A DNA stretch of 64,000 bases from Paraburkholderia panacisoli. GTDB lineage: Bacteria > Pseudomonadota > Gammaproteobacteria > Burkholderiales > Burkholderiaceae. Where the stretch lies: contig NZ_VTUZ01000033.1 of the NCBI RefSeq assembly GCF_008369935.1, forward strand, positions 1 through 64,000, written 5' to 3'. The position numbers were made by a program, and so were the translations under genes. Below are positions 1-8,257 of this stretch, in pieces. Position 1 is the stretch's first letter. Every line of letters begins with the position of its first letter. The notes beneath the pieces were generated by a model. The model worked only from the letters and a program-made list of their open reading frames with translations, did no database searches and had not been told where the DNA came from.

Positions 1-321
1 GGACCTAATGGCCGGGAAACGGTCGAGCTTCCAAAGGCGGCCTTCGAAATGAACCTTCCCGATGCGCTCAGTGCGGCACTGCGTGAAGGCGTGGGGATTG
101 GAGCGCTGCCGACGCCGACGGCGATGCCGGCGCTTTCTAGCGGCGCGTTGGTCCGCGTGATGCCCGAATATCGGCTGCAAAAGCTCAACGCCTACGCGCT
201 CTATGCGTCGCGCCAGTACCTCGACGCCAAGATCAGGACGTTCGTGGATTTCTTGCGCGAGGCCGTCCCCAAGGCACTGGCGGAGGATGAAGCGGCTCTG
301 TGTCCGTCCGCTCGACCGTAG
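1..321 (+). CDS. LysR-family regulator, C-terminal part only
   Basis: The reading frame is open from the first base and ends at TAG 319-321, so the window holds only the last ~106 residues of a larger protein. The sequence matches the end of a LysR substrate-binding domain: the GVGIGALPTPTA stretch (the usual 'G-x-G-I-A-x-L-P' loop), then LVRVMPEY, then an ASRQYLDAKIRTFVDFL segment, which is the standard final helix of LysR proteins. The DNA-binding domain lies outside the window, so the target and effector cannot be judged. An internal ATG at 49 is not a credible start because the domain is already in progress upstream. Confidence 0.8.
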   Translation, partial: GPNGRETVELPKAAFEMNLPDALSAALREGVGIGALPTPTAMPALSSGALVRVMPEYRLQKLNAYALYASRQYLDAKIRTFVDFLREAVPKALAEDEAALCPSARP

Positions 322-415
322 CCCCTGGTGCTTGAGGAAGGCGCACAGTGCCGGAACCGTGACTTGAGTTCGGACGTATCAGCGTGTGGATTGAGTCGAT
401 TCGGACAACTCCGAA

Positions 416-1336
416 TTAGCTCAATGCCGGCTGGACGTCTGCTGTTTCCTCAAAAAACGCTGCGGCATGCTCGACAAACGCTCTAACCTTGGCCGGCAAG
501 AGTGTTCTCGAGTTGTATGCCAGCCGGATTTCAATCGCACCATCGACGATTTCGAAGTCGGTAAGGATCGGTACTAGCCTGCCGGAGGACAGTTCAGCCT
601 GCGCGAGCGCTGCTGACATCGCACCGATGCCTAATCCCTCCAGTACCATTTCCCGATTGAACATTGGGCTATTCGATGCGACGTGATACGTAAGTGGGAC
701 GGTCAGATCCCCTTCGTCCAGGCGGAAGGTCAACTCTGGCTTGCGAACGGACGGTGACACGGCGACGAACGTGTGTTTGGTCAACTCGGATGGATGCCGG
801 GGTAATGTGTGTCTTTTCAGATACTCCGGCGTGGCTACGATAGTGAGCGGTACGCGCTCGAGAAGTCGAGTGACGACGGTCTCGGTGCTCAACATGAAGG
901 GCACGACGATGCCCAGGTCATAACCGTCCGCGACCAGATCTACCGGTCGCTCGGTGAGGGTCACATCTAGATCGACTTTGGAATACTTGCGCTTGAAGGT
1001 CGAGATCAGCGGTACGAGTCGAAACACCGTCGCCGAGGTATGGGCGACGAGTCGGAGCACACCGCCAGGCTCAACTGTCTGCATCGACGCTTCAGCTTCC
1101 AGCACCTCCAGATCGTTCAGAATGCGGGAGCTGCCCGCATAGAAGCGCTCAGCCGCCTCCGTCATCGAAATCTGCCGTGTCGTCCGATGAAACAGACGGC
1201 TGTCCAGCCGTGTCTCGAGTCCTGAAATAGCGCGTGACACGGCCGGTACGCTAATACCCAGCATGTCTGCTGCCCGCGTAAAGCTTTTAGCGTCGACGAC
1301 AGAACGGAATACGCGCAAACTCTCAAGATAGTCCAT
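416..1336 (-). CDS. LysR-family transcriptional regulator
   Basis: A complete LysR-type regulator of 306 residues. The N-terminal winged helix-turn-helix is visible at about residues 1-60 (LRVFRSVVDAKSFTRAADML, then a recognition helix around VPAVSRAISGLE and the RLFHRTTR wing). The effector-binding domain follows from about residue 90 to the end. I start it at ATG 1336 because AAGGGGA lies about 6 bases upstream and the HTH normally begins within the first few residues; an in-frame ATG at 1384 adds 16 residues without family similarity. It is read away from the efflux operon further right and has no divergent partner nearby, so its target is not evident. The family assignment is firm, the function unknown. 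Confidence 0.88.
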   Translation of the reverse strand: MDYLESLRVFRSVVDAKSFTRAADMLGISVPAVSRAISGLETRLDSRLFHRTTRQISMTEAAERFYAGSSRILNDLEVLEAEASMQTVEPGGVLRLVAHTSATVFRLVPLISTFKRKYSKVDLDVTLTERPVDLVADGYDLGIVVPFMLSTETVVTRLLERVPLTIVATPEYLKRHTLPRHPSELTKHTFVAVSPSVRKPELTFRLDEGDLTVPLTYHVASNSPMFNREMVLEGLGIGAMSAALAQAELSSGRLVPILTDFEIVDGAIEIRLAYNSRTLLPAKVRAFVEHAAAFFEETADVQPALS

Positions 1337-1742
1337 ATAGTCCCCTTGATGGCAGGGCATGCAACGCGCTTCGTGATGATCCATTCCACAAGGGTTGCCA
1401 TCCAGCTTCGCCGGAGACAGCCGTCGTCTGGATCATACGTGCACGGTAAAGGTTGTAGAGCACGAAGGTGGCGAATGCGCGTTGCAGGTAGTCGTTTTGT
1501 GTGCCATGTATCTGGTTGAGCATAGGTGTCTGCGTTTCGAGCAGGCGCGGAGCGCCCGTCAAGCTGCCGAAAAGTCCATGAATGGAATACGTAGACGCGC
1601 TGCGGTTGCCCGATTGCGCCGGTGCTCCAGTTCGTCCTGAGCTGGCCAGCGCCCGCCCGGCCGCGTTGCGTCATGTTGCCATGCGGCTGTAAGAAGCGCG
1701 AAGGCGCCCCTGTCGCCGGGGCTGCGCTCGCACTGGATGTGC
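1337..1742. other. Intergenic stretch without a supported gene
   Basis: About 400 bases between the LysR gene and the end of the efflux operon. Short open frames exist on both strands, but none has a good ribosome binding site or recognisable family. A minus-strand stretch around 1380-1510 (containing YLQRAFATFVLYNLYRARM) reads like protein but I cannot place it; it could be an old gene remnant. Confidence 0.4.
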
Positions 1743-3056
1743 CTATCCGCGCGTCTGGTCTCCCATCGCCACCTTCGCCGCAGCCGGCTTTGCCGTCTTC
1801 ACCTGTGCAGTCTTCACCTGTGCCGCCATCTCGTTCTGCTCGATGATCTTGGCGATCTCCGCATCGGCTTGTTTACCGTACTGCGCAAACACATCGGTGT
1901 GATAGGTCGTGTTTACCGCAGCGGCGAGCTGCGTGCCGGAGTCGTCGCGCGTGTCGTCGTCGACCACCATCGACAGCCCGATGCGAAGCGGATGCGCCTC
2001 CAGCTCCTTCGGGTCGAGCTGGATACGCACCGGCAGGCGCTGCACGATCTTGATCCAGTTGCCAGTCGCGTTCTGCGGCGGCAGCGTCGCGAACGCGCTG
2101 CCCGTGCCAGCCGAGAAGCCGATCACCTTTCCGTGGTACTTGACCTTCGAACCGTAGACATCCGCCGTCATCGTGACCGGCTGACCGATGCGCATCCGGC
2201 GCAGTTGCACTTCCTTGAAGTTCGCATCGACCCACACACCGTCAAGCGGCACGATCGACATCAGCGGCGTGCCCGGCGAGACGCGCTCGCCAACCTGCAC
2301 CGAGCGCTGCGCGACGTAGCCCGTCACGGGCGCCGGCAGCGTATTGCGTGCGTAGTCGAGGTAGGCGTCGCGAAGCTTGGCCGCGGCGGCCTGCACGTTC
2401 GGATGCTGTTCGACCGACGTGCGGTCGGTCAGCGCGCGGTTCGATTGCGCCTGCTGGCGAGCCGCATCGAGCGCTGCCTGAGCGGCGGCCACAGCCTCGC
2501 GGGCGTGCGAAACGTCTTCCGCCGACACCGCGCCGGTATTGGCCACGTCGACACGGCGCTTCAAGTCGTCCTGCGCGCGGGCCAGGTCCGACTCGCGCTG
2601 CGCGACGTTGGCCGCGTAGTAGTCGTTGTTCACATAGAGCGTGCTCACCTGGCGCACGGCCTGGCCGAGCGCCGCCTCGGCGTTCAGCAGCGCGATCCGC
2701 GAATCGGCCGGGTCCAGCGTGACGATCGGGTCGCCCGCTTTTACGATCTGCGTGTCGTCCGAGTTGACCGCGTTAACCGTGCCGGTCACTTGCGGCGTGA
2801 GCTGTACGAGGTTGCCGTTAACGTACGCGTCGTCGGTCGACTCGTGATATTGCCCATATGTGAAGTAGTACCCGCCATACGCCGCGCCCGCGACCACGAC
2901 GCCGAGGCCCAGAAGCGCGAGCCACAGCTTGCGCTTGCCTGAGGCGGCGGGCGGCGTCGCGTCCGGCGGGGTGCCGGCGGGGCGATCTTGTGCACGGTTG
3001 CTGTTCGATTGTGCCGGGTCCGCACTCGTGCGGTCAGTCGTGATGGTATCGCTCAT
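1743..3056 (-). CDS. emrA: EmrA/HlyD-family periplasmic adaptor of an MFS efflux pump
   Basis: 437 residues, the usual size of EmrA-type adaptors. A proline-rich cytoplasmic tail (1-40) precedes a single membrane anchor at about residues 44-66, then the EmrA motif TDDAYVNGNLVQLTPQVTG (about 75-93), which forms the first half of the lipoyl domain. Coiled-coil hairpin sequence (about 130-240, rich in QRESDLARAQDDL-type heptads) and a second barrel half (VTGYVAQRSVQVGERVSPGTPL) follow. It should bridge the MFS pump in the inner membrane and the outer membrane channel encoded 34 bases upstream. It is the last gene of the five-gene minus-strand unit 7270-1743. The C-terminal extension is rich in K/A/Q and poorly conserved. 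Confidence 0.93.
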   Translation of the reverse strand: MSDTITTDRTSADPAQSNSNRAQDRPAGTPPDATPPAASGKRKLWLALLGLGVVVAGAAYGGYYFTYGQYHESTDDAYVNGNLVQLTPQVTGTVNAVNSDDTQIVKAGDPIVTLDPADSRIALLNAEAALGQAVRQVSTLYVNNDYYAANVAQRESDLARAQDDLKRRVDVANTGAVSAEDVSHAREAVAAAQAALDAARQQAQSNRALTDRTSVEQHPNVQAAAAKLRDAYLDYARNTLPAPVTGYVAQRSVQVGERVSPGTPLMSIVPLDGVWVDANFKEVQLRRMRIGQPVTMTADVYGSKVKYHGKVIGFSAGTGSAFATLPPQNATGNWIKIVQRLPVRIQLDPKELEAHPLRIGLSMVVDDDTRDDSGTQLAAAVNTTYHTDVFAQYGKQADAEIAKIIEQNEMAAQVKTAQVKTAKPAAAKVAMGDQTRG

Positions 3057-3090
3057 GTCAATTCACCAGAGAGTTTGCAAACGTGCCGGT

Positions 3091-4599
3091 TCAACGCGCG
3101 GCGACGACGGGGTTGGAAGGCGCTGCTGAATCCGCACTGCGTGTTGCTTCGGACGACGTATCGACATACCCGCCACCAAGTGCCGATGCGAGCGCGATCT
3201 GCTGGTCGCGCCGGTCCATCAGCAGGTTGGCGACGGCCTGATCGGCCTGCAGCGCGTTCATGTCGGCGTTGAGCACGGTCAGCTGATTCGTGAGGCCGCC
3301 CTTGTACTGCGTGATGGCCAGATCGTCGGCCTCGCGCGCGGCTTGTTGCGCCGTTTGCGCATCGTCAAGCTGCACGTCGCTCGAGCGGATCTGCGCAAGT
3401 TGGGTCGCCACGCCGCTCAGGGCGCTGATCAGCGTCTGGTCGTAAGTCGCGACGGCATCGTCGAAATCGGCGTAACGGCCCTTCAATTGCGCACGCAGTT
3501 CACCTGCGTCGAAAATCGGCAGATGGATCGCCGCTCCTGCCGAACCCGTGCGGCTCGCGGCGGTGAGAAACCGGCCAAAGCCGAACGCGTCGAGGCCGAT
3601 CGCGGCGCTCAGATTGATGTCCGGGTAGAACTCGGCCTTCGCTTCCTTCACTTCGTGCGTGATCGCATCGACACGCCAGCGGGCCGCGACGATGTCCGGG
3701 CGGCGGCTCACGAGATCGGCGGGCAGGTTGTCCGGCAGGCGCACCTCGTCGCCGACGCCAAGCGCAGGCCGCGCGATCTCGAGCCCGCGGTCAGGGCCTT
3801 TGCCCATGAGCGCGGCCAACTGGTAGCGGGTCGTCAGGATGCTGCCGTCGAGCGCGGCGAGCGCTGAGCGAGCGGTCGCCAGATTCGCCTGGGCCGTCTT
3901 GCGCTCGACCTGGGTATCGAGCCCGGTCGCAATGCGCCCGGCCGTAATGCGGTCGATCCGTTCGCGGCGCTCGACTTCCTGCTGTGCGATATCGCGCAGC
4001 ACGTAGAGCCGCGCAAGCTGGTTATAGGTGCGGGCGAGGGCGGTCGTGAGGGTGAGCTTGACGAGTTCCGCGTCGGCCTCGCTTGCTTGCAGTTGAGAGA
4101 CCGCCGCCTTCAGCGCTTCGCGATTCTTGCCCCACAGATCCAGATCGTATGAAGCGCTCAGCAGTCCGCTGTTCTGGGTTTGCCAGCTGCCCGCGTAGGG
4201 CGGCGGCACTGCCGCCGTGCCGCTGAACTGCTGGCGCGTCAGCGAGTAATCGGCGTTGACATGCGGCATCGTGCTGGCCTTCGCGGTTTCCGTATAGGCT
4301 TGCGCCCCGGCGATGCGGGCCCGCGCCTGCGCAATCGTCGGGCTGCCCTTGAGCGCCTCCTCAAGCAAGGCCTTCAGTTGCGCGTCGCCGAACTGGTCGG
4401 CCCAGTCGGCCGACGGCCAGTGGCCGCTTTCGGCCGGCAGGCTTTGCGTCGACTCGTACTGTTGCGGCTGGGCCATCTGCTGGTCGCTGTGGATGCCCGC
4501 ATAGTTGACGCATGCCGAGAGGAGTGCCACGAGAATCGCCGACAGCCCCGCTTTCATCGCGCGGACACCGCTGGCCGACTTACTAATCTGCGTTTTCAT
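3091..4599 (-). CDS. NodT-family outer membrane efflux lipoprotein
   Basis: An outer membrane factor of the RND/MFS efflux type (NodT/OprM family), 502 residues from ATG 4599. A lipoprotein signal is clear: positive N-terminus, hydrophobic segment, and lipobox LLSAC with the acylated cysteine at residue 30. Two OEP repeats follow (for example PTIAQARARIAGAQAY and RRPDIVAARWRVDAITHEVKEAKAEFYPDINLSAAIG). An in-frame ATG at 4659 would overlap the upstream marR gene and precede the signal peptide, so I reject it. The inverted repeat TCTGACCTATCAGA lies at 4602-4615, directly against the start codon, so repressor binding there could block transcription or initiation. It forms the outer channel for the adaptor and pump of this operon. 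Confidence 0.93.
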   Translation of the reverse strand: MKTQISKSASGVRAMKAGLSAILVALLSACVNYAGIHSDQQMAQPQQYESTQSLPAESGHWPSADWADQFGDAQLKALLEEALKGSPTIAQARARIAGAQAYTETAKASTMPHVNADYSLTRQQFSGTAAVPPPYAGSWQTQNSGLLSASYDLDLWGKNREALKAAVSQLQASEADAELVKLTLTTALARTYNQLARLYVLRDIAQQEVERRERIDRITAGRIATGLDTQVERKTAQANLATARSALAALDGSILTTRYQLAALMGKGPDRGLEIARPALGVGDEVRLPDNLPADLVSRRPDIVAARWRVDAITHEVKEAKAEFYPDINLSAAIGLDAFGFGRFLTAASRTGSAGAAIHLPIFDAGELRAQLKGRYADFDDAVATYDQTLISALSGVATQLAQIRSSDVQLDDAQTAQQAAREADDLAITQYKGGLTNQLTVLNADMNALQADQAVANLLMDRRDQQIALASALGGGYVDTSSEATRSADSAAPSNPVVAAR

Positions 4600-4601
4600 T
4601 G

Positions 4602-4615
4602 TCTGACCTATCAGA
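4602..4615. promoter_or_regulatory. MarR-type operator, copy 1 (outer membrane gene)
   Basis: Perfect inverted repeat TCTGA-CCTA-TCAGA located in the 49-base gap between the first marR gene and the outer membrane factor gene. The same 5-N4-5 repeat recurs at 6800-6813 and 7303-7316 and nowhere else that I noticed. The recurrence in front of three genes of one operon encoding two MarR proteins supports a repressor site; the binding protein is inferred. Confidence 0.7.
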
Positions 4616-4648
4616 TTAATGATTAAAAAAAGAGGAGCGCCACGGCGC

Positions 4649-5086
4649 TCAGTCGCCAATGAACTTGTTCAGCAGACGGCGCAACTCTTCGAACTCTGCC
4701 TTCGTGAACTTCTTCAACCGCGCGTTCAACACTTCCGGCGCGATATTCGGAATCTCGGCCGCGATTTCTTCGCCCTTCTTCGTCAGCACCAGGTTGACCA
4801 CCCGGCGATCGTCCAGGCTGCGCGAGCGTTCCAGCAGCCCCTTCGTTTCCAGCTTGTCCAGCATCCGCGTCATCAGTCCGGTGTCGACGGACAACATCTT
4901 CGAGAGCTCGAACGGCGTGGAGGCCAGGCCACGCTGCATCGCAAGGAAAATGCCCATCTGCGAACCGGTGATGCTTAGATCCTTGAGAGCCGTGTCCACT
5001 TCTGCCGTGATCAGGTTGCGGGCCTTGGTCAGCAAGAACCCGACGCTTTGCGGTAGCGAGAAACTTTCGGGTGTGTAGTGCTTCAT
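4649..5086 (-). CDS. MarR-family regulator within the efflux operon
   Basis: 145 residues with the MarR winged-helix core: the dimerisation helices at each end, recognition region FELSKMLSVDTGLMTRMLDKLETKGLL (about 58-85) and wing SRSLDDRRVVNLVLTKKG. It sits between the MFS pump gene and the outer membrane gene on the same strand. It closely resembles the second MarR protein of the operon (starts MKHYTPESF versus MSHYSEDSF), so the two are probably duplicates that could form heterodimers or respond to different ligands. A likely role is drug- or phenol-responsive repression of this efflux operon. No perfect copy of the operator repeat lies directly upstream of this gene. Confidence 0.93.
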   Translation of the reverse strand: MKHYTPESFSLPQSVGFLLTKARNLITAEVDTALKDLSITGSQMGIFLAMQRGLASTPFELSKMLSVDTGLMTRMLDKLETKGLLERSRSLDDRRVVNLVLTKKGEEIAAEIPNIAPEVLNARLKKFTKAEFEELRRLLNKFIGD

Positions 5087-5182
5087 GGTGGGCCTCAGGT
5101 TAAGTGACTAGAACAATAACTGCAAAGTCAGAAGAGTGCAAGAAGAATTTTTGCGATTTTTCCGGATCGGGCGGCGCGCTGC

Positions 5183-6745
5183 TCAGTGACCGCCCGCGCC
5201 CGCTGCGTTCTTCGCGCCGTCCTTGCTGGGTTTGGTGATCCAGATGAGCGGAATGATCACGATAAAGATCACCGCCGACAGCCAGAACACATCGTTCAGG
5301 CCGAGCATCGAAGCCTGCGCATTCAGTTGGGTTTCAAAAAAAGCCTCGGCTTTGAAGAGACTCGCATGCAGCGTCGTCTGAATACCGGCGAGCGCGTGCA
5401 CATAGGCCGGGTTGTTCACGCTGGTCCGCTCGGCGAGCTGTGCATGATGCTGGATTGTGCGGTCGTTCCAGATGGTGCTCAGGAGCGACGTGCCCGCCGC
5501 ACCGGCAAAGATCCGTGCGAAGTTCGACAGACCCGCGGCCGCAGGGATCTTCTCCGGCGGCAAGCCGGACAGGATGATCGCCGTGAGCGGCGTGAAGAAC
5601 AGCGCCATCGGGATGCCCTGCAGCAGCGTCGGCAGAACGAGCGTGTAGGCGTCGACACCCGTCGTGTACCACGAGCGCATCAGGAACACGCCCGCAAAGC
5701 CCAGGAAGGCAAGCGTCGCCAGCACCCGCATGTCCGATTTCGGCATGATCTTGCCCATCACGGGCGCAAGAAGCACGGCGAAGATGCCGAGCGGCGCGGT
5801 CACGAGCCCCGCATCGACGGCCCGGTAGCCCAGATACTCCTGAATCCACGTCGGCAGGATCACGAGGTTGGCGAAGAAGACCGCGTACGCGACCGATATC
5901 GCGATGGTGCCGCCCAGGAAGTTGCGTCCCTTGAACAGGCGCAGATCGACAATCGGCTTGGCCTCGGTCAGCTCCCAGATCACGAAGAACAGGAACCCGA
6001 CCAGCGCGACGATCGTGAGCGCCCAGATCACCGGCGAATTGAACCAGTCGAGATCCTTACCCTTGTCGAGCATGATCTGCAGCGCGCCCACCCAGACAAT
6101 CAGCGACACGAGCCCCACCTTGTCGATTGGCAGCTTGCGCGACGGCGTTTCGCGCTTGCGGTAGAGCGCCCAGATCACCGCGGCGGCGAAGAGGCCGACG
6201 GGCACGTTGATGTAGAAGATCCACGACCAGTTGTAGTTGTCGGTGATCCAGCCGCCCAAAGCGGGCCCGGCGATCGGCCCGACCGTTGCGGTCATTGCCC
6301 ACAGGGACAGCGCGCTTGAGCTTTTTTCCCGCGGAAACGAGGAGAGCAGGAGCGATTGCGACAATGGCACCAGCGGCCCCGCCACCACGCCCTGCACGAT
6401 ACGCGCCATGAGCAGCACAGGCAGGCTGGGCGCGAGGCCGCACGCCGCGGACGCCACCACGAACAGCAGGATCGCGGCCACGAAGAGTTTGACCTGCCCG
6501 ATCCGCTGCGTGAGCCAGCCGGTCAGCGGAATCGATACCGCGTTGGCCGCGGCGAACAACGTGATGACCCACGTGCCTTCGTCGACCGACACGCCGAGGT
6601 CGCCGGAGAGCGTCGGGATCGCGACATTGGCGATGGACGAGTCCAGCACATTCATGAAGGTGGCGAGGGCCACAGCGAAGGTGCCCAGTGCGAACTGCCA
6701 GCCAGTCAATGGCGCCAGAGCGCTCGCGTTATTTGGCGGATTCAT
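5183..6745 (-). CDS. emrB: DHA2-family (EmrB/QacA-type) MFS multidrug efflux pump
   Basis: 520 residues, typical for 14-transmembrane-segment DHA2 drug:H+ antiporters. Signature elements are visible: DSSIANVAIPTLSGDLGVS with the following EGTWVIT (motif D1, about 35-65), the loop motif LTQRIGQVKLF, and the antiporter motif C region GPIAGPALGGWITDNY (about 160-175). The protein ends in a charged cytoplasmic tail. The start ATG at 6745 follows AGGACGCAAC. With the adaptor and outer membrane lipoprotein of the same operon it forms a complete tripartite exporter spanning both membranes. The substrate is unknown; EmrB relatives export hydrophobic antibiotics and uncouplers. A perfect copy of the operon's inverted repeat lies about 55 bases upstream. 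Confidence 0.95.
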   Translation of the reverse strand: MNPPNNASALAPLTGWQFALGTFAVALATFMNVLDSSIANVAIPTLSGDLGVSVDEGTWVITLFAAANAVSIPLTGWLTQRIGQVKLFVAAILLFVVASAACGLAPSLPVLLMARIVQGVVAGPLVPLSQSLLLSSFPREKSSSALSLWAMTATVGPIAGPALGGWITDNYNWSWIFYINVPVGLFAAAVIWALYRKRETPSRKLPIDKVGLVSLIVWVGALQIMLDKGKDLDWFNSPVIWALTIVALVGFLFFVIWELTEAKPIVDLRLFKGRNFLGGTIAISVAYAVFFANLVILPTWIQEYLGYRAVDAGLVTAPLGIFAVLLAPVMGKIMPKSDMRVLATLAFLGFAGVFLMRSWYTTGVDAYTLVLPTLLQGIPMALFFTPLTAIILSGLPPEKIPAAAGLSNFARIFAGAAGTSLLSTIWNDRTIQHHAQLAERTSVNNPAYVHALAGIQTTLHASLFKAEAFFETQLNAQASMLGLNDVFWLSAVIFIVIIPLIWITKPSKDGAKNAAGAGGH

Positions 6746-6797
6746 GTTGCGTCCTTTAAGAGGCTTGATGGCCGGCTGTTCTCACGCAGTCGCCATT

Positions 6798-6815
6798 TAT
6801 CTGATATGTCAGATA
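6798..6815. promoter_or_regulatory. MarR-type operator, copy 2 (MFS pump gene)
   Basis: The 18-base palindrome TATCTGATATGTCAGATA (7-base arms, 4-base centre) lies between the second marR gene and the pump gene. It contains the core TCTGA-N4-TCAGA shared with the sites at 4602-4615 and 7303-7316. Its position inside the operon suggests an additional internal promoter controlled by the same regulator. Confidence 0.75.
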
Positions 6816-6832
6816 TTCGGTTAAAAAAAAGC

Positions 6833-7270
6833 TCATTCATCCAGCAACTTGCCGAGGAGTCTGCACAAGGTCGCAAATTCCAGGGGGGTAAAACCTGACA
6901 GGCGCCGGTTCAACACCGCCGGCATGATCTCTGCGATCCGCCCGGCAACATGCCGACCGGCTTCGGTCAACGTCAGGTCGACCACCCGCCGGTCCGGACT
7001 GTTGCGACCCCGGCGCACGAGACCTCGCCTTTCCAGGCGGTCGACCACTCGTGTGACGAATCCCGAATTGATGCCCAGCAGCCTGGACAACTCGGCCGAC
7101 GAGCGCGCATCGCCCAGGGCAAGGAGCAACAACTCGCCGACGTGCGAACTACTGACGCCCGTGCCCGCAAGCGCGACGTCCATTTCCGCCGTGAGCAGGT
7201 TGCGCGCTTTGCTCAGCGCAAAGAGGATGTGCTGGACCGGCAAAAAGCTGTCTTCGCTATAGTGGCTCAT
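6833..7270 (-). CDS. MarR-family regulator, first gene of the efflux operon
   Basis: 145 residues counted from ATG 7270. I prefer this over the in-frame ATG at 7279 because the GGAG at about nine bases upstream would abut the earlier start with no spacing, and because the N-terminus MSHYSEDSF then aligns with that of the neighbouring MarR paralogue. The winged helix is at about 55-90 (AELSRLLGINSGFVTRVVDRLERRGLV) with wing RRGRNSPDRRVVDLTLTEAG. It is the promoter-proximal gene, and the strongest operator copy lies directly upstream, so autoregulation is likely. Ligand unknown. Confidence 0.92.
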   Translation of the reverse strand: MSHYSEDSFLPVQHILFALSKARNLLTAEMDVALAGTGVSSSHVGELLLLALGDARSSAELSRLLGINSGFVTRVVDRLERRGLVRRGRNSPDRRVVDLTLTEAGRHVAGRIAEIMPAVLNRRLSGFTPLEFATLCRLLGKLLDE

Positions 7271-7299
7271 GATTGACATCTCCGTTTCTGATTGAAACT

Positions 7300-7319
7300 A
7301 TATCTGACACATCAGATAT
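7300..7319. promoter_or_regulatory. MarR-type operator, copy 3 (operon promoter)
   Basis: The 20-base palindrome ATATCTGACACATCAGATAT, with 8-base arms, lies 30 bases upstream of the first marR start. It is the longest of the three operator copies, which fits a role as the primary control site of the whole efflux operon. Confidence 0.78.
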
Positions 7320-7504
7320 GTGCAAAGACTTTTTGAAGCGGCCGGATCGTGCCCGCGCTGGTGCTGAGTTGGCAACAGTCCGTGAGTGCGTATCGCCAAG
7401 GTCGATGTCGCGTGTTAGGCGTGGAGCGGACACTTACCTAGCCGCCTTGATTGACGCTTCTGTTAAGACACTATGACCTTCCGCGAGGCAGGAGGCTGGC
7501 GCAC

Positions 7505-7793
7505 GAGCCAGTCATGAGCGCGGCCCGGCTGCGGTTTCGGCCGATCCTGATGACGTCGCTCGCGTTCATCGTCGGCGCCGTGCCTGTGGTGACATCGAGC
7601 GGCGCCGGCGCGGCGTCGCGCCACGAGATCGGCACCCGGCGTGATCGGCGGGATGCTGTTCGCGACGATCTTCGGGCTGCTACTCATACCGGTGTTCTAT
7701 GTGGCGGTGCGTCGCCTCCTCGGCGACAGACTCGACGAGATTGCGCGCAAGCGCGTCCGTCCTGAGGGCGCCGAACCGCAGGCCGATGCCTGA
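7505..7793 (+). pseudogene. RND efflux pump inner-membrane subunit, frameshifted C-terminal remnant
   Basis: The frame around 7514-7636 reads SAARLRFRPILMTSLAFIVG and continues to the GAGAASRHEIGT segment, which is the end of the AcrB/MexB family. At about 7637 one extra base (ACCCGGC where ACCGGC is expected) breaks the frame. In the next frame the match resumes at once with GVIGGMLFATIFGLLLIPVF and ends normally at TGA 7791-7793. The rest of the ~1050-residue protein is missing, so this is a dead fragment of an RND transporter. Its presence beside an intact MFS efflux operon suggests local loss by deletion. Confidence 0.75.
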
Positions 7794-7932
7794 TCGTGGT
7801 TGGCGATAACGTGCCGAAGAACGCAGACCTACGGAATGGTGGCAGTTTCCCACTGCACCCTCAGTTCCTGCTTACCTCGAATCGGCGATAACTGCTTCTT
7901 CCAGTACCGAGCGCTATACGAGAGTATTTGCC

Positions 7933-8163
7933 ATGAGATGGATTTCTGGGAGAGAAATCGTGGAACTTTTCCGTATGATTTGCATGGTGTTGGCCAGCTT
8001 TTTTGGGGTACGCAAACGTGCCGCTCATGAGGCGGATATGGCGAATGTCAACATGGTGCTGCTGCCGTTTGTCGCCGTCGCGCTCGCCTTGATGATTGGC
8101 TTGCTCATCTTTGGTGCCGTACATCTGATTGCCGACGTCACAAGTTCGGCGCAAGGATTCTGA
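7933..8163 (+). CDS. DUF2970 small membrane protein
   Basis: 76 residues with the DUF2970 layout common in beta- and gammaproteobacteria: a short N-terminal amphipathic part, the signature SFFGVRKRAAHEADMANVN (about 23-41), then one transmembrane helix (about 44-66) before a short tail. Function is unknown; the family protein is expected in the inner membrane. A GTG at 7960 preceded by GGGAGAG is an equally good start and would shorten it by nine residues. It converges with the MocR gene to the right. Confidence 0.75.
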   Translation: MRWISGREIVELFRMICMVLASFFGVRKRAAHEADMANVNMVLLPFVAVALALMIGLLIFGAVHLIADVTSSAQGF

Positions 8164-8203
8164 TTGCAAGCGCGCTCGTGCGCGCGGATGGGATAAGGCA
8201 ACG

Positions 8204-8225
8204 CGCCGCAGAGGGCCTCGCGGCG
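8204..8225. terminator. Stem-loop between convergent genes
   Basis: Arms CGCCGC and GCGGCG flank a 10-base loop between the ends of the DUF2970 gene (plus) and the MocR gene (minus). There is no clear T-run, so this is a terminator-like hairpin rather than a certain terminator. Confidence 0.4.
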
Positions 8226-8257
8226 TAGACTCGACCGTTGACGCTGCGGTGGCGACA

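Noticed and set aside
1737..2942. A 401-codon plus-strand open frame opposite the adaptor gene
   Set aside because: It is the complement of a well-identified EmrA-type gene; its product is an Arg/His/Leu-rich sequence without any domain, as expected for antisense frames in high-GC DNA.
2929..3272. Short plus-strand frames across the adaptor/outer-membrane gene junction
   Set aside because: No ribosome site or similarity; both strands here are explained by the efflux operon.
5186..6319. A 377-codon plus-strand open frame opposite the MFS pump
   Set aside because: Antisense of a real transporter gene; the product is rich in R, D, H and Q with no recognisable fold.
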